A stretch of DNA of 41,853 nt from contig JADHNU010000020.1 in NCBI GenBank assembly GCA_016779325.1, positions 1 through 41,853 on the forward strand, in the 5' to 3' direction. Positions 34,611 to 41,853 of this stretch are shown here, piece after piece. The translations under genes and the position numbers were made by a program. Under the pieces are notes generated by a model that made no database searches, was not told the origin of the DNA, and saw nothing but the letters and a program-made list of their open reading frames with translations. The DNA comes from Pseudomonadales bacterium (GTDB lineage Bacteria > Pseudomonadota > Gammaproteobacteria > Pseudomonadales > Azotimanducaceae). Numbering within the stretch: position 1 is the first letter of the stretch; the number at the start of each line of letters is the position of its first letter.

Positions 34611-35816
34611 ATGGTGGGAAAACGGCATGGGGCCATTGTGGGCTACGCTGAATGGGCCACGGAGCGTCGCTACGACGGTCCGCGCGCGTTCATGTTGGAG
34701 CAATGGATGGATCTGGCGGCGGAGGCCCTCGCCGATGCGGGGCTCGAGCTGGGCGACGTCGATGGTTTGGTCTGCGGTACGCTTCGAGAAGCGAGCATGT
34801 TTGTGCCGGCGACCGTGGTGGAGTACCTGGGCCAGCCCGTGAAGTTCGCGGAGTTTGTGGACCTCGGGGGCGCCACGGGGACGGGCATGCTCTGGCGTGC
34901 CGCGGCCGCCATCGAACTCGGGCTATGCGACGTGGTGCTCTGTGCCTTGCCCGGCCGCCCCATCCCGTCGAACCCGGATCCCCGGGATCGGCCCAGCCCC
35001 GAGGCCCGCTGGCTGGGTTCGACCTCCAATGCTTGGGGTTCACCGCAGGCCGAATTCGAAGTGCCCTTCGGCCATGTGGCGCAGAATGCGGGCTACGCCA
35101 TGATTGCGACGCACTATGAGGCGCGCTTTGGATCCTGCGAAACCGCTCGGGCGCAGATTACGGCCCAGCAGCGGCGCAGCGCAGCCCTGAACCCCCTGGC
35201 GTCGTTCTATCAGAAGCCGGTCACCGTCGAGGACGTGCTGGCGTCTCCCATGATTGCCGAGCCCCTGCGTCTGCTTGAGATCGTGATGCCCTGCGCCGGC
35301 GGCGCAGCGGTGGTGGTGGCGTCTGCGGAAAAAGCGCGGAAAACCCCCCATCGCCCCGTGCATATCACGGGTTTTGGGGAATGCCTCACCATCAAGACGC
35401 CCACCTTCGCGAAGGACTTGGCCGTTACCCCCGTGGCTGAGGCCGCCGCAACGGCCTTTGCCCGGGCCGGCACCACCCCAGGGGCCATGGACCTGCTCGC
35501 CCTGTACGACTGCTACACCATAACGGTCTTGCTGACCTTGGAAGATGCGGGGTTCTGCCCCAAGGGCACGGGGGCGGCCTTCCTTGCCGAGCGGAACCTC
35601 GCCTTTGATGGGGATTTCCCTGTGAATACCCACGGCGGCCAGCTGGGAGTGGGGCAGCCTGGACTTGCCGGAGGGCTGCTCCAGCCCATCGAGGCCGCGC
35701 GGCAGATCATGGGCCGGGGAGAGGCTCGGCAGGTTGCCAAGGCCGATCGGGCCCTGGTGACGGGCACGGGCGGGGTCATGAGTGAGCAGGTGGCCTTGAT
35801 TCTGGAGGGCGCGTAA
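34611..35816 (+). CDS. Thiolase-superfamily protein without the usual Cys (SCP2-thiolase/Ltp2-like)
   Basis: The 401-residue protein has the thiolase fold, but the active-site Cys region reads DLGGATGTGMLW (about 84-95) with no Cys. The late motif is VNTHGGQLGVGQPGLAGG, with the HGG type seen in Ltp2-like aldolases, and LYDCYTITVLL supplies possible catalytic Tyr residues. Such proteins pair with DUF35 partners to cleave steroid or isoprenoid side chains by retro-aldol chemistry. ATG 34611 follows GAGGGGACAGGG. The next gene is exactly that kind of partner, overlapping by one base. True thiolysis is not excluded. Confidence 0.87.
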   Translation: MVGKRHGAIVGYAEWATERRYDGPRAFMLEQWMDLAAEALADAGLELGDVDGLVCGTLREASMFVPATVVEYLGQPVKFAEFVDLGGATGTGMLWRAAAAIELGLCDVVLCALPGRPIPSNPDPRDRPSPEARWLGSTSNAWGSPQAEFEVPFGHVAQNAGYAMIATHYEARFGSCETARAQITAQQRRSAALNPLASFYQKPVTVEDVLASPMIAEPLRLLEIVMPCAGGAAVVVASAEKARKTPHRPVHITGFGECLTIKTPTFAKDLAVTPVAEAAATAFARAGTTPGAMDLLALYDCYTITVLLTLEDAGFCPKGTGAAFLAERNLAFDGDFPVNTHGGQLGVGQPGLAGGLLQPIEAARQIMGRGEARQVAKADRALVTGTGGVMSEQVALILEGA

Positions 35817-36232
35817 TGAGTGACGTGCTTAAGGCGCCCCTGGCGCCGAAGAAAACGCCGACGAGTGCGCCCTTCTGGGACGGCCTTGCCGAGGGGCGGG
35901 TGCTTCTGCAGCAGTGCGAGGCCTGTAACCAGTGGGTGTTCTACCCGCGGCCCCGGTGCAGCCATTGCTTGGCGCCAGCGCTCCTCTGGAAGCCCGTTTC
36001 TGGGGCCGCCACCCTGACCAGCTGGACCCACTGCCCGCGCCCCACGGCGCCGCCCTTCGAAGCCCTCGCGCCGCAAACCTTGGCCGTAGTCACGCTCCAG
36101 GAAGGGGTGCGCATGAGCACCTTTCTCCTGGAAACGGCCGATCGACCCCTGACCTTAGGCATGGCCCTGGCGCCGCGCTTCGTGCCTACGGAGGACGACA
36201 GCGCCGTCCTCCTGGCCTTTGCCCCCGCCTAG
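35816..36232 (+). CDS. DUF35 zinc-ribbon/OB-fold partner protein
   Basis: The 138-residue protein has two CxxC pairs (CEACNQWVFYPRPRCSHC, about residues 35-52) forming a zinc ribbon, then an OB-fold beta region. In known cases (ChsH2 C-terminal DUF35 with Ltp2, or archaeal HMG-CoA synthase) it binds the acyl-CoA and channels substrate to a thiolase-like partner. The ATG overlaps the stop of the thiolase-like gene by one base. It converges on the transporter gene with a 4-base overlap. Confidence 0.92.
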   Translation: MSDVLKAPLAPKKTPTSAPFWDGLAEGRVLLQQCEACNQWVFYPRPRCSHCLAPALLWKPVSGAATLTSWTHCPRPTAPPFEALAPQTLAVVTLQEGVRMSTFLLETADRPLTLGMALAPRFVPTEDDSAVLLAFAPA

Positions 36233-37716
36233 GCCTGGGTCGAGGCCGCGGCCTGGGCCAGCTTCCGCGCTTCCTTGCGGGCAAGGCGTTCACGTAGCCG
36301 TGCATGGCGCGCGGGGGTGAGGGGGTAGTTCCAAATCAGCCCGAGGGCTGAACCAAAGAACACCACGGGGCCCATGGTGTAGACGATCCGCAGGGCGAGG
36401 ACCCCCACCTCCGTGGAGCCCTCTATGCCGCCGGCGGCGTCGAACCCAAGGAGTCCGACCACGTTCAGCGATACCCCCGTGCCTAGGGCGATGGCGATCT
36501 TGGTGGTCATGCCCATGAGCGCGAAATAGGTGCCGGCGCGCTTGCCCCCCGAGCGCATGCTGTCCACGTCGACCACATCCGCGAGCATGGCGGCGGGGAG
36601 AAACTGGAGCCCGCCAAAGCAAAAGCCCTTGAGGATGAAGAGGGCGAAGAAGGCGTTGTAATCCCCGTAGTCCAAGAAGAAGTTGGCGAAGGAGACGCAG
36701 CCCACGGTGATGAGGGTGCCCATAAAGGCGCGGTGCTTACCAATGCGCTTGCCTAGCCCAAGCCAGAAGGGAATGGCGGCAATGCCGGCGACGAAGTAAA
36801 AAAAGTAGGCGCTTCCGATGGAGCCGAGGCCGACGATATCGCGCATGAAGAAAAGGGAGACGGCGTTCCGGAAGGCTTCACCGAAGTAGACCAGCAGGCC
36901 GATGAGTAACACGCGCTTCATGGGGCCATTGCGCATAACGAGGGCCAGGCCTTCGCGGAGGGAGATGCGCGGCGTGGCGGCAAAGCGGGGTTCCCCCACC
37001 GTGAGCAGTACGGCGGTGGCGCAGACCGGCAAGAGCGCGAGGACGGTGATGGCGAGCCCTTCCAGCACCGGGCCCGTGAGGGCCGCTCGGGTCATGGTGG
37101 GCGCCGCTTCCGGCACGGGGCCACCAAACCAGGAGGCCAGGGTGGCGAGCGTATGCTGAAATACCCCGCCGAGGCCCGTGCCCCGATCCGCCATCACCTC
37201 CACCACCATGGGCACGGCGGCGGCGGTCATGAGCCCTGCGAGTACGTACACCTCGCGGGCTGCGGTAACCCGCGATCGCTGGTGATAGTCCGGGGACAGC
37301 TCCGCCCCCCAGGCGGCATGCGGCAGGGAAATGAGCGTGGCGCCCAGGAAAAAGAGGGTGAGCCAGAGTAGAAAATAGGCAAGACCGACGTTGGGTTCGG
37401 GTACGAAAAGCTGCCAAGCGCCCAGCATCATGAGGGGGACGCCTAGGATCAGAAAGGGCCGTCGCCGTCCAAGGGGTGAGCGAAAACGGTCAGACAGCTC
37501 GCCGATCAGCGGATCCGTAATCACGTCGGTGAAGCGGGCGAGCATAAGCATGGTGCCAACCGTGGCCAGCGGTAAGCCTAGGGCGCCGGCGTAGTGGGCC
37601 GGAATCCAGATGGATAAGGGATAGCCGATAACGGCCAGCGGAAGGCCCAGCGTGCCGTGGCCCCAAACGGTGCGAAGCGGCAGCGCCTGTGCGCTACCGG
37701 AGTGATCTTGCGACAT
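36229..37716 (-). CDS. GPH-family (MelB-like) MFS transporter
   Basis: This is a 495-residue, 12-helix transporter of the glycoside-pentoside-hexuronide:cation symporter group. The motif DPLIGELSDRFRSPLGRRRP between the second and third helices is diagnostic, and ADVVDVDSMRSGGKRAGTYF is its repeat in the second half. A 60-residue loop between helices five and seven is longer than in MelB. In marine bacteria such proteins often carry sugars or unusual organic acids, so substrate is open. GGGGAGGGGAC precedes the ATG. It lies beside the thiolase/DUF35 pair and could import their substrate. Confidence 0.9.
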   Translation of the reverse strand: MSQDHSGSAQALPLRTVWGHGTLGLPLAVIGYPLSIWIPAHYAGALGLPLATVGTMLMLARFTDVITDPLIGELSDRFRSPLGRRRPFLILGVPLMMLGAWQLFVPEPNVGLAYFLLWLTLFFLGATLISLPHAAWGAELSPDYHQRSRVTAAREVYVLAGLMTAAAVPMVVEVMADRGTGLGGVFQHTLATLASWFGGPVPEAAPTMTRAALTGPVLEGLAITVLALLPVCATAVLLTVGEPRFAATPRISLREGLALVMRNGPMKRVLLIGLLVYFGEAFRNAVSLFFMRDIVGLGSIGSAYFFYFVAGIAAIPFWLGLGKRIGKHRAFMGTLITVGCVSFANFFLDYGDYNAFFALFILKGFCFGGLQFLPAAMLADVVDVDSMRSGGKRAGTYFALMGMTTKIAIALGTGVSLNVVGLLGFDAAGGIEGSTEVGVLALRIVYTMGPVVFFGSALGLIWNYPLTPARHARLRERLARKEARKLAQAAASTQA

Positions 37717-37791
37717 AGGTCCCCTCCCCAGGTGACGTCCTTCAGCTTAGGGCCCTGGGGCGCGGAGTACAACGCGCGAAGGGGCCGGCGG

Positions 37792-38097
37792 TCAGTTTGC
37801 CGGGTCGGGGGAAAAGAGTCGGCGACCGCGCAGCAGAAGCCAGAGGACGGCCACGGGATTGCCCAGGAGCGCAAGGGCTAGGGTCCAGAGCGCCGCTTGG
37901 GCGCGGGCGGTCTCGAAGTGAAAAATCACCAGGCCAAAGACAAGCACCCCAAGATAGAAATCGGCCAGGGTCACCAGGCCCCAGGGTTCGCGCAGTACCG
38001 TGCTCATGCCGTCCGTGCCCACGGACAGTAGGGTTTGCGCAAGCAGGGCCAAAAAGGCGAGGGCGCCGAGGGTCGCCAGGCGTTGACCAAGGGTCAT
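37792..38097 (-). CDS. Small membrane protein with three helices, unknown
   Basis: The 101-residue protein has three predicted helices: LATLGALAFLALLAQTLL, LADFYLGVLVFGLVIFHF and AALWTLALALLGNPVAVLWLL. It ends in a basic and polar tail. The second and third helices resemble the DUF1475/DUF2834 style of small bacterial membrane protein, but I cannot assign a family. Its ATG overlaps the aceK stop (ATGA), so it is translated from the same transcript. Confidence 0.8.
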   Translation of the reverse strand: MTLGQRLATLGALAFLALLAQTLLSVGTDGMSTVLREPWGLVTLADFYLGVLVFGLVIFHFETARAQAALWTLALALLGNPVAVLWLLLRGRRLFSPDPAN

Positions 38098-39848
38098 AGT
38101 TGGGGCTCCGTGAAGCGCTCCGCGAAGCGGTAGCGGCGGCGGTAGGGATAGACGTCCATGACAAAGCCGTCCGTGATGGCCTTTTGTAAGCTGCGCCAGT
38201 AGGCCGCGTCAAAAATCTCCCCATGGAGGCTCGTAAAGAGCCGCTTGATGCGCGGGTTGGCAAACAAAAAGCGGGGAAATTCCTCGGGGAAAACGTCCTG
38301 GGGGCCCACGGAATACCAGGGCTCGGCGGCCATCTCCTCCTCTGGAGTCCGGGGTTCGGGAATCTCTCGGAAGTTCACTTTCGTCAAATAGCTGATCTCA
38401 TCGTAGTCGTAAAAAACCACCCGGCCGTGGCGGGTGACGCCGAAGTTCTTGAGCAGCATATCGCCGGGAAAGATGTTGGCCGCGGCGAGCTGGCGGATGG
38501 CGTTGCCGTATTCATCGAGGGCGCTTTTGATGTCGTCCTCGCCCGCTTCCTCAAGATAGAGGTTAAGGGGCGTCATCTGCCGCTCCGTGTAGCAGTGATG
38601 AATCACGACCGCGTCGTCCTCGATCGTGACCGATTGGGCGGCCACGCTTAGGAGCTCCTCAAGCAGCGTTTCGTCAAAGCGATGGCGGGGCAGGCGAAGA
38701 TTGGTGAATTCCTGCGTATCCGCCATCCGCCCCACCCGATCGTGCAGTTTTACCAGCTCATAGGAGGCCATGACCTGGCTTCGACTCGTGTGCTTCTGCG
38801 GCGGGAAGTGGTCCTTGATGATTTTAAAAACCGTCTGGTAGCTGGGCAGCATGAACACGGCCATGACCATGCCCTTGATCCCCGGGGCGAGGATGAAGGG
38901 GTCGTCGGAGTGCTCAAGATGGGCGAGGAAGTCGCGATAGAACTCCGTTTTTCCATGGCGATAGAAGCCAATGGCGGTGTAGAGCTCGTGGAGGGGCTTG
39001 CTCGGGAGTAGGGTCCGAAGGTACGCCACCAGGGCCGCGGGGTTGGGCGTGTCGACGAGGAAATAGGAGCGGGTGAAGCTGAACACCATGGAGAGATCGT
39101 TTTCCGTGGTGAGCATGGCATCGATGAGGAGGCCTCCGGCCTCGTTATTCATCATCGCAATGGCCACGGGGTGCTGCTGGCCGGCCCCTCGGAGCTCCCC
39201 CACAAGATAGGCGCCCTTATTTCGATAGAACACGGGGGTGAGCAGGGTGAGGGTGCAATCGGGGCCCGTGGGCGCCTCGCCGCCAAAGGCCTCTTCCATC
39301 GCGCGCAGCAGGTAGGCGCTGTCCCGCGCTGCATTTTCCCAGGGAATGGCGAAGCCGTAGTCCTGAAGCACCTCGCCGCAGATGCGTGCCCAGCTCCCCG
39401 GCGCGTCGGCGGCGTAGCTTCGCTTAGGGCAGTCTGCTTCGTCGGGCTCCAGGGCGGGGGAAACGGTATGGACGAAGAGGTTTTCGTCGAGCACCGCTTC
39501 GTGATCCCACAGCCGGCAGTAAATGGAGTTGAAGAACGTCTCAGCGAGCTCCCGGTCCCCCCGCCCCTCGCAGAGGGTAGGGTAAGCCTCCAGGGCCGCG
39601 CGCCAGACCGTTAGGCTAGGCTGGCCCGCCAGGCGGAGGTCGGAGACCACCCGGCCCACGGCCTTGGCGTAGCTTTCGATGCGGGCCATGGAGGCGGCCT
39701 GACCGTCGGCCCAGGCCGCCGCCTCAAAGCGGGCTTCGGCCCCGCGGGTGATCTCCCGAAAACGCTTCCGGTAGGCCTTGAAGCCCTCGAGTACGTGTTC
39801 CGCTATCGCGTAGCCGCGGAGGCGTTCGTCATCGGTCGGCGTGGTCAT
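38094..39848 (-). CDS. aceK: Isocitrate dehydrogenase kinase/phosphatase
   Basis: AceK adds or removes phosphate on isocitrate dehydrogenase, directing carbon to the TCA cycle or the glyoxylate shunt. The 584-residue length fits (578 in E. coli). The ATP-binding APGIKGMVMAVFMLPSY and the active-site stretch IFPGDMLLKNFGVTRHGRVV with FYDYDEI are present. In E. coli aceK lies in aceBAK; here it is in a hisC/HAD/aceK/membrane-protein run with no malate synthase or isocitrate lyase near. It overlaps the HAD gene by 20 bases, so it is not independently started. Confidence 0.98.
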   Translation of the reverse strand: MTTPTDDERLRGYAIAEHVLEGFKAYRKRFREITRGAEARFEAAAWADGQAASMARIESYAKAVGRVVSDLRLAGQPSLTVWRAALEAYPTLCEGRGDRELAETFFNSIYCRLWDHEAVLDENLFVHTVSPALEPDEADCPKRSYAADAPGSWARICGEVLQDYGFAIPWENAARDSAYLLRAMEEAFGGEAPTGPDCTLTLLTPVFYRNKGAYLVGELRGAGQQHPVAIAMMNNEAGGLLIDAMLTTENDLSMVFSFTRSYFLVDTPNPAALVAYLRTLLPSKPLHELYTAIGFYRHGKTEFYRDFLAHLEHSDDPFILAPGIKGMVMAVFMLPSYQTVFKIIKDHFPPQKHTSRSQVMASYELVKLHDRVGRMADTQEFTNLRLPRHRFDETLLEELLSVAAQSVTIEDDAVVIHHCYTERQMTPLNLYLEEAGEDDIKSALDEYGNAIRQLAAANIFPGDMLLKNFGVTRHGRVVFYDYDEISYLTKVNFREIPEPRTPEEEMAAEPWYSVGPQDVFPEEFPRFLFANPRIKRLFTSLHGEIFDAAYWRSLQKAITDGFVMDVYPYRRRYRFAERFTEPQL

Positions 39849-40434
39849 GGAGGGCTCCGAGGTGGTCCCAGTGGGGGAGAAGATGATCCGTCAGGTCGGG
39901 CCAGCGTTCGCGACAGTCTGCCGTGAAATGCACGGTGGCCACCCCGGCTGCGCGCCCGGCGGCCAGGTCGAGGCTATGGTCGCCGACCATCACGCAGGCG
40001 CCGGGGGGTAAGGCCCAAAGCGCTTGGAGGCGCAGGAGCGCGGCAGGGCTAGGCTTGGGGGTTGCGCACTCCCGCCCGAGCACGGCGCCCGGCGCGAAGT
40101 AGGCCTCAAGGCCGAGCTGGGCCAGGGTCCGCTGTGCATTGCGCCGGCTGTTGCGCGTCACGATGCCAAGATAGCACCCCCTTGCGCGCAGGGCAGCGAG
40201 GGCCTCCGTCACCCCAGGCTGGGCGAGGGTTTTGGAGATGAGATCCGCTTCAAGGGCTTCGAGCTGCGCTTCCAGCTTCAATCGCTCCGGCGGCGGTTGG
40301 GCTTGGAGGTGCTCAAGAATGAGCACCCCTGGGGGCATACCCAGGGCGTCGCGCAGGCCATCGAAATCGTGAACGGGCTGGGTCAGGGTCCCATCGAGAT
40401 CAAAAATCCAGCCGCGCCGATCCTTCAGGGGCAT
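39829..40434 (-). CDS. HAD-IA phosphatase (phosphoglycolate phosphatase-like)
   Basis: This 201-residue Haloacid dehalogenase-superfamily enzyme has motif I WIFDLDGTLTQP (nucleophile and general acid Asp), motif II IVTRNSRRNAQ and motif IV VMVGDHSLDLAAGR. A four-helix cap lies between motifs I and II. Substrate is a small phosphomonoester; phosphoglycolate is typical for the group. It could also be the histidinol-phosphate phosphatase missing from the window, given hisC upstream; this is only inferred. The ATG overlaps the hisC end by 10 bases. Confidence 0.9.
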   Translation of the reverse strand: MPLKDRRGWIFDLDGTLTQPVHDFDGLRDALGMPPGVLILEHLQAQPPPERLKLEAQLEALEADLISKTLAQPGVTEALAALRARGCYLGIVTRNSRRNAQRTLAQLGLEAYFAPGAVLGRECATPKPSPAALLRLQALWALPPGACVMVGDHSLDLAAGRAAGVATVHFTADCRERWPDLTDHLLPHWDHLGALHDHADR

Positions 40435-41501
40435 GCGGCGCGATCGATGGCGGCGAGCAGGGCGGCGTTTTCCTCCGCCGTGCCGACGGTGATGCGGAGA
40501 CGCTCGCCAAGCGCTCCGGGGAAATGGCGAACGAGAATATTTTCAGCCCTCAGCGCCTCCTTCAGGGCGCCGGCTTCGAAGGGCGCGGGGACTATGGGAA
40601 AGAGGAAATTGGTTTGCGAGGGCGGCACGGTGAAGCCCCGCTGCGCAAGAGCCGCAGCCAGCAGGGCCCGTTCCCGGCGCACCTTCGCCCAGTTGTCGTG
40701 CGCCCAGGCCTGATCTTCAAGCGCTGCCGTCGCCAGTGCTTGGGCGATGGCGTCAACGTTGTAGGAATCTCGGGTTTTCGTGAGCATGGGTTCGATGAGG
40801 CTGGGTTGGGCGAGGCCGTAGCCAAAGCGTAGCCCTGCCAGTGCGTAGCCTTTCGAGAGGGTGCGCAGCAGCAGGACGCGGTCGTGGCGTTTCAGCATGG
40901 CCAGCGCCGCGGCTTTTTCGCCTTCATCGATGAAGTCGACATAGGCCTGGTCGATCAGCACGACGCCGGAAAACTGGGCCAGCACCCCTTCGATGGCCTC
41001 GCTGGAAAAAAGGCGTCCTGTTGGCGCGTGGGGGTTCACGAGGCAAAAAATGCCCGCCCCGGCCGCTTCCGCTTGCGCGCCGAGGTCCTCCGGCAGGCCA
41101 AAGGCGTCATCTAAGGGGAAGCTTACCGTGGGGCAATCCTGGACCGCCGCCAGCACGGGGTAGAGGGAATAGCTCGGGTCCGTCGTGGCGAGGGGTTGCC
41201 CCGGCTCGAGGTAGGTGGTGATCAAGAGGCGCAGCAGCTCATCGCCCCCGTTGGTGGCTATGATCCAGTCCGGTTCTAGACCGTGGAGCGCTGCGGCGGC
41301 GGCGCGAAACCCTTCCGCGAAGGGGCTGGGATAGCGGCGGAGGGTGGCCACGTCGAAGGCGCCCAAGGCTTCTGCTACGGCAGGGCTCGGCGCATAGGGA
41401 TTCTCGTTGGTATTGAGTTTAATGACGGACTGGGCTTTCGGCTGTTCGCCAAAGCTGTAGCCCGTCATGGCCCGCAGGGTGGGGCGCTCATAGCGGTTCA
41501 C
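40425..41501 (-). CDS. hisC: Histidinol-phosphate aminotransferase-like PLP enzyme
   Basis: The 358-residue fold-type I aminotransferase has the PLP lysine K217 in RTLSKGYALAGLRFGYG. KLNTNENPYAPSP (about 28-40), NGGDELLRLL and NPHAPTG are HisC signatures. HisC transfers the amino group from glutamate to imidazole acetol phosphate. No other his gene is present, so it may be a second HisC-like enzyme used for aromatic or other amino acids. It is the first gene of the reverse operon. Confidence 0.9.
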   Translation of the reverse strand: MNRYERPTLRAMTGYSFGEQPKAQSVIKLNTNENPYAPSPAVAEALGAFDVATLRRYPSPFAEGFRAAAAALHGLEPDWIIATNGGDELLRLLITTYLEPGQPLATTDPSYSLYPVLAAVQDCPTVSFPLDDAFGLPEDLGAQAEAAGAGIFCLVNPHAPTGRLFSSEAIEGVLAQFSGVVLIDQAYVDFIDEGEKAAALAMLKRHDRVLLLRTLSKGYALAGLRFGYGLAQPSLIEPMLTKTRDSYNVDAIAQALATAALEDQAWAHDNWAKVRRERALLAAALAQRGFTVPPSQTNFLFPIVPAPFEAGALKEALRAENILVRHFPGALGERLRITVGTAEENAALLAAIDRAACP

Positions 41502-41576
41502 GGCGTCGCGGCTCCGGACAACGGGAAAGGGCGCAGTGTACGCGTCCCCCTTAGGCCGCGGGAGGGGCGAGGATCT

Positions 41577-41605
41577 AAAAAAAAGCCCCGCCGAGGCGGG
41601 GCTTT
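41577..41605 (-). terminator. Rho-independent terminator of the TonB-dependent receptor gene
   Basis: On the reverse strand a 10-bp stem (AAAGCCCCGC paired with GCGGGGCTTT, 41582-41591 and 41596-41605) with a four-base loop is followed by eight T residues. It is 21 bases after the receptor stop. The stem has the same sequence as that of the groEL terminator. Confidence 0.92.
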
Positions 41606-41626
41606 GGGTCTTGCGAGGCTTCGACC

Positions 41627-41853
41627 TTAGAAGTTGAAGCCGAGGGTGGCGCCGTAGAGGCGCGGCTCGATGAGGAACGCGTTCGTGAACAGGCCAGAGG
41701 ACGGGTCCGTCTGGTAGGCGCCCACGATGTTGTCATCGTTCATGAGATTCTGGGCGAAGAGCCGCAGATTCCAGCGCTCATCAGCGCTCATCAGGGTCAT
41801 TTGGGCATTTACCACGTCCCAGGAATCGATGAGATCCTGCGGGCGGTTGAAGG
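41627..41853 (-). CDS. TonB-dependent receptor, C-terminal fragment
   Basis: The window edge cuts this gene; 75 codons are visible. The last strands read ERWNLRLFAQNLMNDDNIVG and RLYGATLGFNF, ending in Phe as required for outer-membrane barrel insertion. FNRPQDLIDSWDVVNAQMTL is the preceding strand turn. These are typical of TonB-dependent receptors, which import siderophores, vitamins or glycans through the outer membrane. The ligand cannot be inferred from the fragment. Confidence 0.88.
   Translation of the reverse strand, partial: FNRPQDLIDSWDVVNAQMTLMSADERWNLRLFAQNLMNDDNIVGAYQTDPSSGLFTNAFLIEPRLYGATLGFNF

Overview
The window is 41.9 kb of GC-rich, tightly packed bacterial chromosome. It holds about 42 protein genes and no tRNA, rRNA, insertion sequence, phage gene or CRISPR array that I can recognise. 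The gene content points to an aerobic gammaproteobacterium: aceK, sbcB (exonuclease I), a MetR-type regulator, GspA/GspB (ExeA/ExeB), groEL with a GGM tail, and a TonB-dependent receptor. The acyl-CoA catabolic genes fit a marine heterotroph, and the Halieaceae (OM60/NOR5) or related Cellvibrionales are my best guess. That placement is inference, not proof. Most neighbouring genes overlap by 1-20 bases (ATGA, GTGA and one possible CTGA junction). No gene-free stretch reaches 300 bases; the longest are 32610-32822 and 23248-23452, and both look regulatory.

Layout. 1-1761: end of groES, then groEL and its terminator. 1883-5551: a membrane-anchored coiled-coil protein faces a reverse-strand run plsC-like acyltransferase, gspA, gspB. 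5550-6632: a lipoprotein-like zinc aminopeptidase whose start codon overlaps the divergent acyltransferase start. 6624-8039: an SLC13/DASS transporter (reverse). 8149-11800: sbcB, then an OpuC/OsmU-type ABC importer whose binding protein and permease are one polypeptide. 11797-13062: M18 aminopeptidase (reverse). 13141-18285: Nudix hydrolase, then an Att-like export operon (ATPase, double FtsX permease, CrtC/AttH lipocalin-like secreted protein). 18317-21305: sulfhydrylase-type PLP enzyme, SDR, purC. 21302-23247: serine hydrolase and LysR regulator (reverse). 23248-23862: an AT-rich control region with a GTTAC array, then a small secreted protein with its own terminator.

23920-29519: a forward run with a TrmB-like methyltransferase (probable CTG start), CaiB-type CoA-transferase with an apparent internal deletion, LOG protein, limonene-epoxide-hydrolase-like protein, enoyl-CoA hydratase, SDR, a 60-residue membrane protein and a second methyltransferase. 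The middle of this run looks like a beta-oxidation or isoprenoid/sterol degradation module. 29516-32609: a reverse operon of GT4 glycosyltransferase, SAM methyltransferase and an alpha/alpha-toroid (prenyltransferase/terpene-cyclase-like) protein, meeting the forward methyltransferase tail to tail. Together these resemble an uncharacterised glycan or glycolipid tailoring locus. 32823-33758: metR. 33755-34500 (reverse): a 47-residue membrane protein and a pyridoxamine-phosphate-oxidase-like flavoprotein (probable CTG start). 34611-36232: a thiolase-like protein plus a DUF35 zinc-ribbon/OB partner, the pairing seen in steroid side-chain aldolases. 36229-37716: GPH-family transporter (reverse). 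37792-41501: reverse operon hisC, HAD phosphatase, aceK, small membrane protein. 41577-41853: terminator and C-terminus of a TonB-dependent receptor.

The most promising unexplained items are the GT4/methyltransferase/toroid locus, the GTTAC-array promoter driving a small secreted protein, and two genes whose only sensible start codon is CTG.
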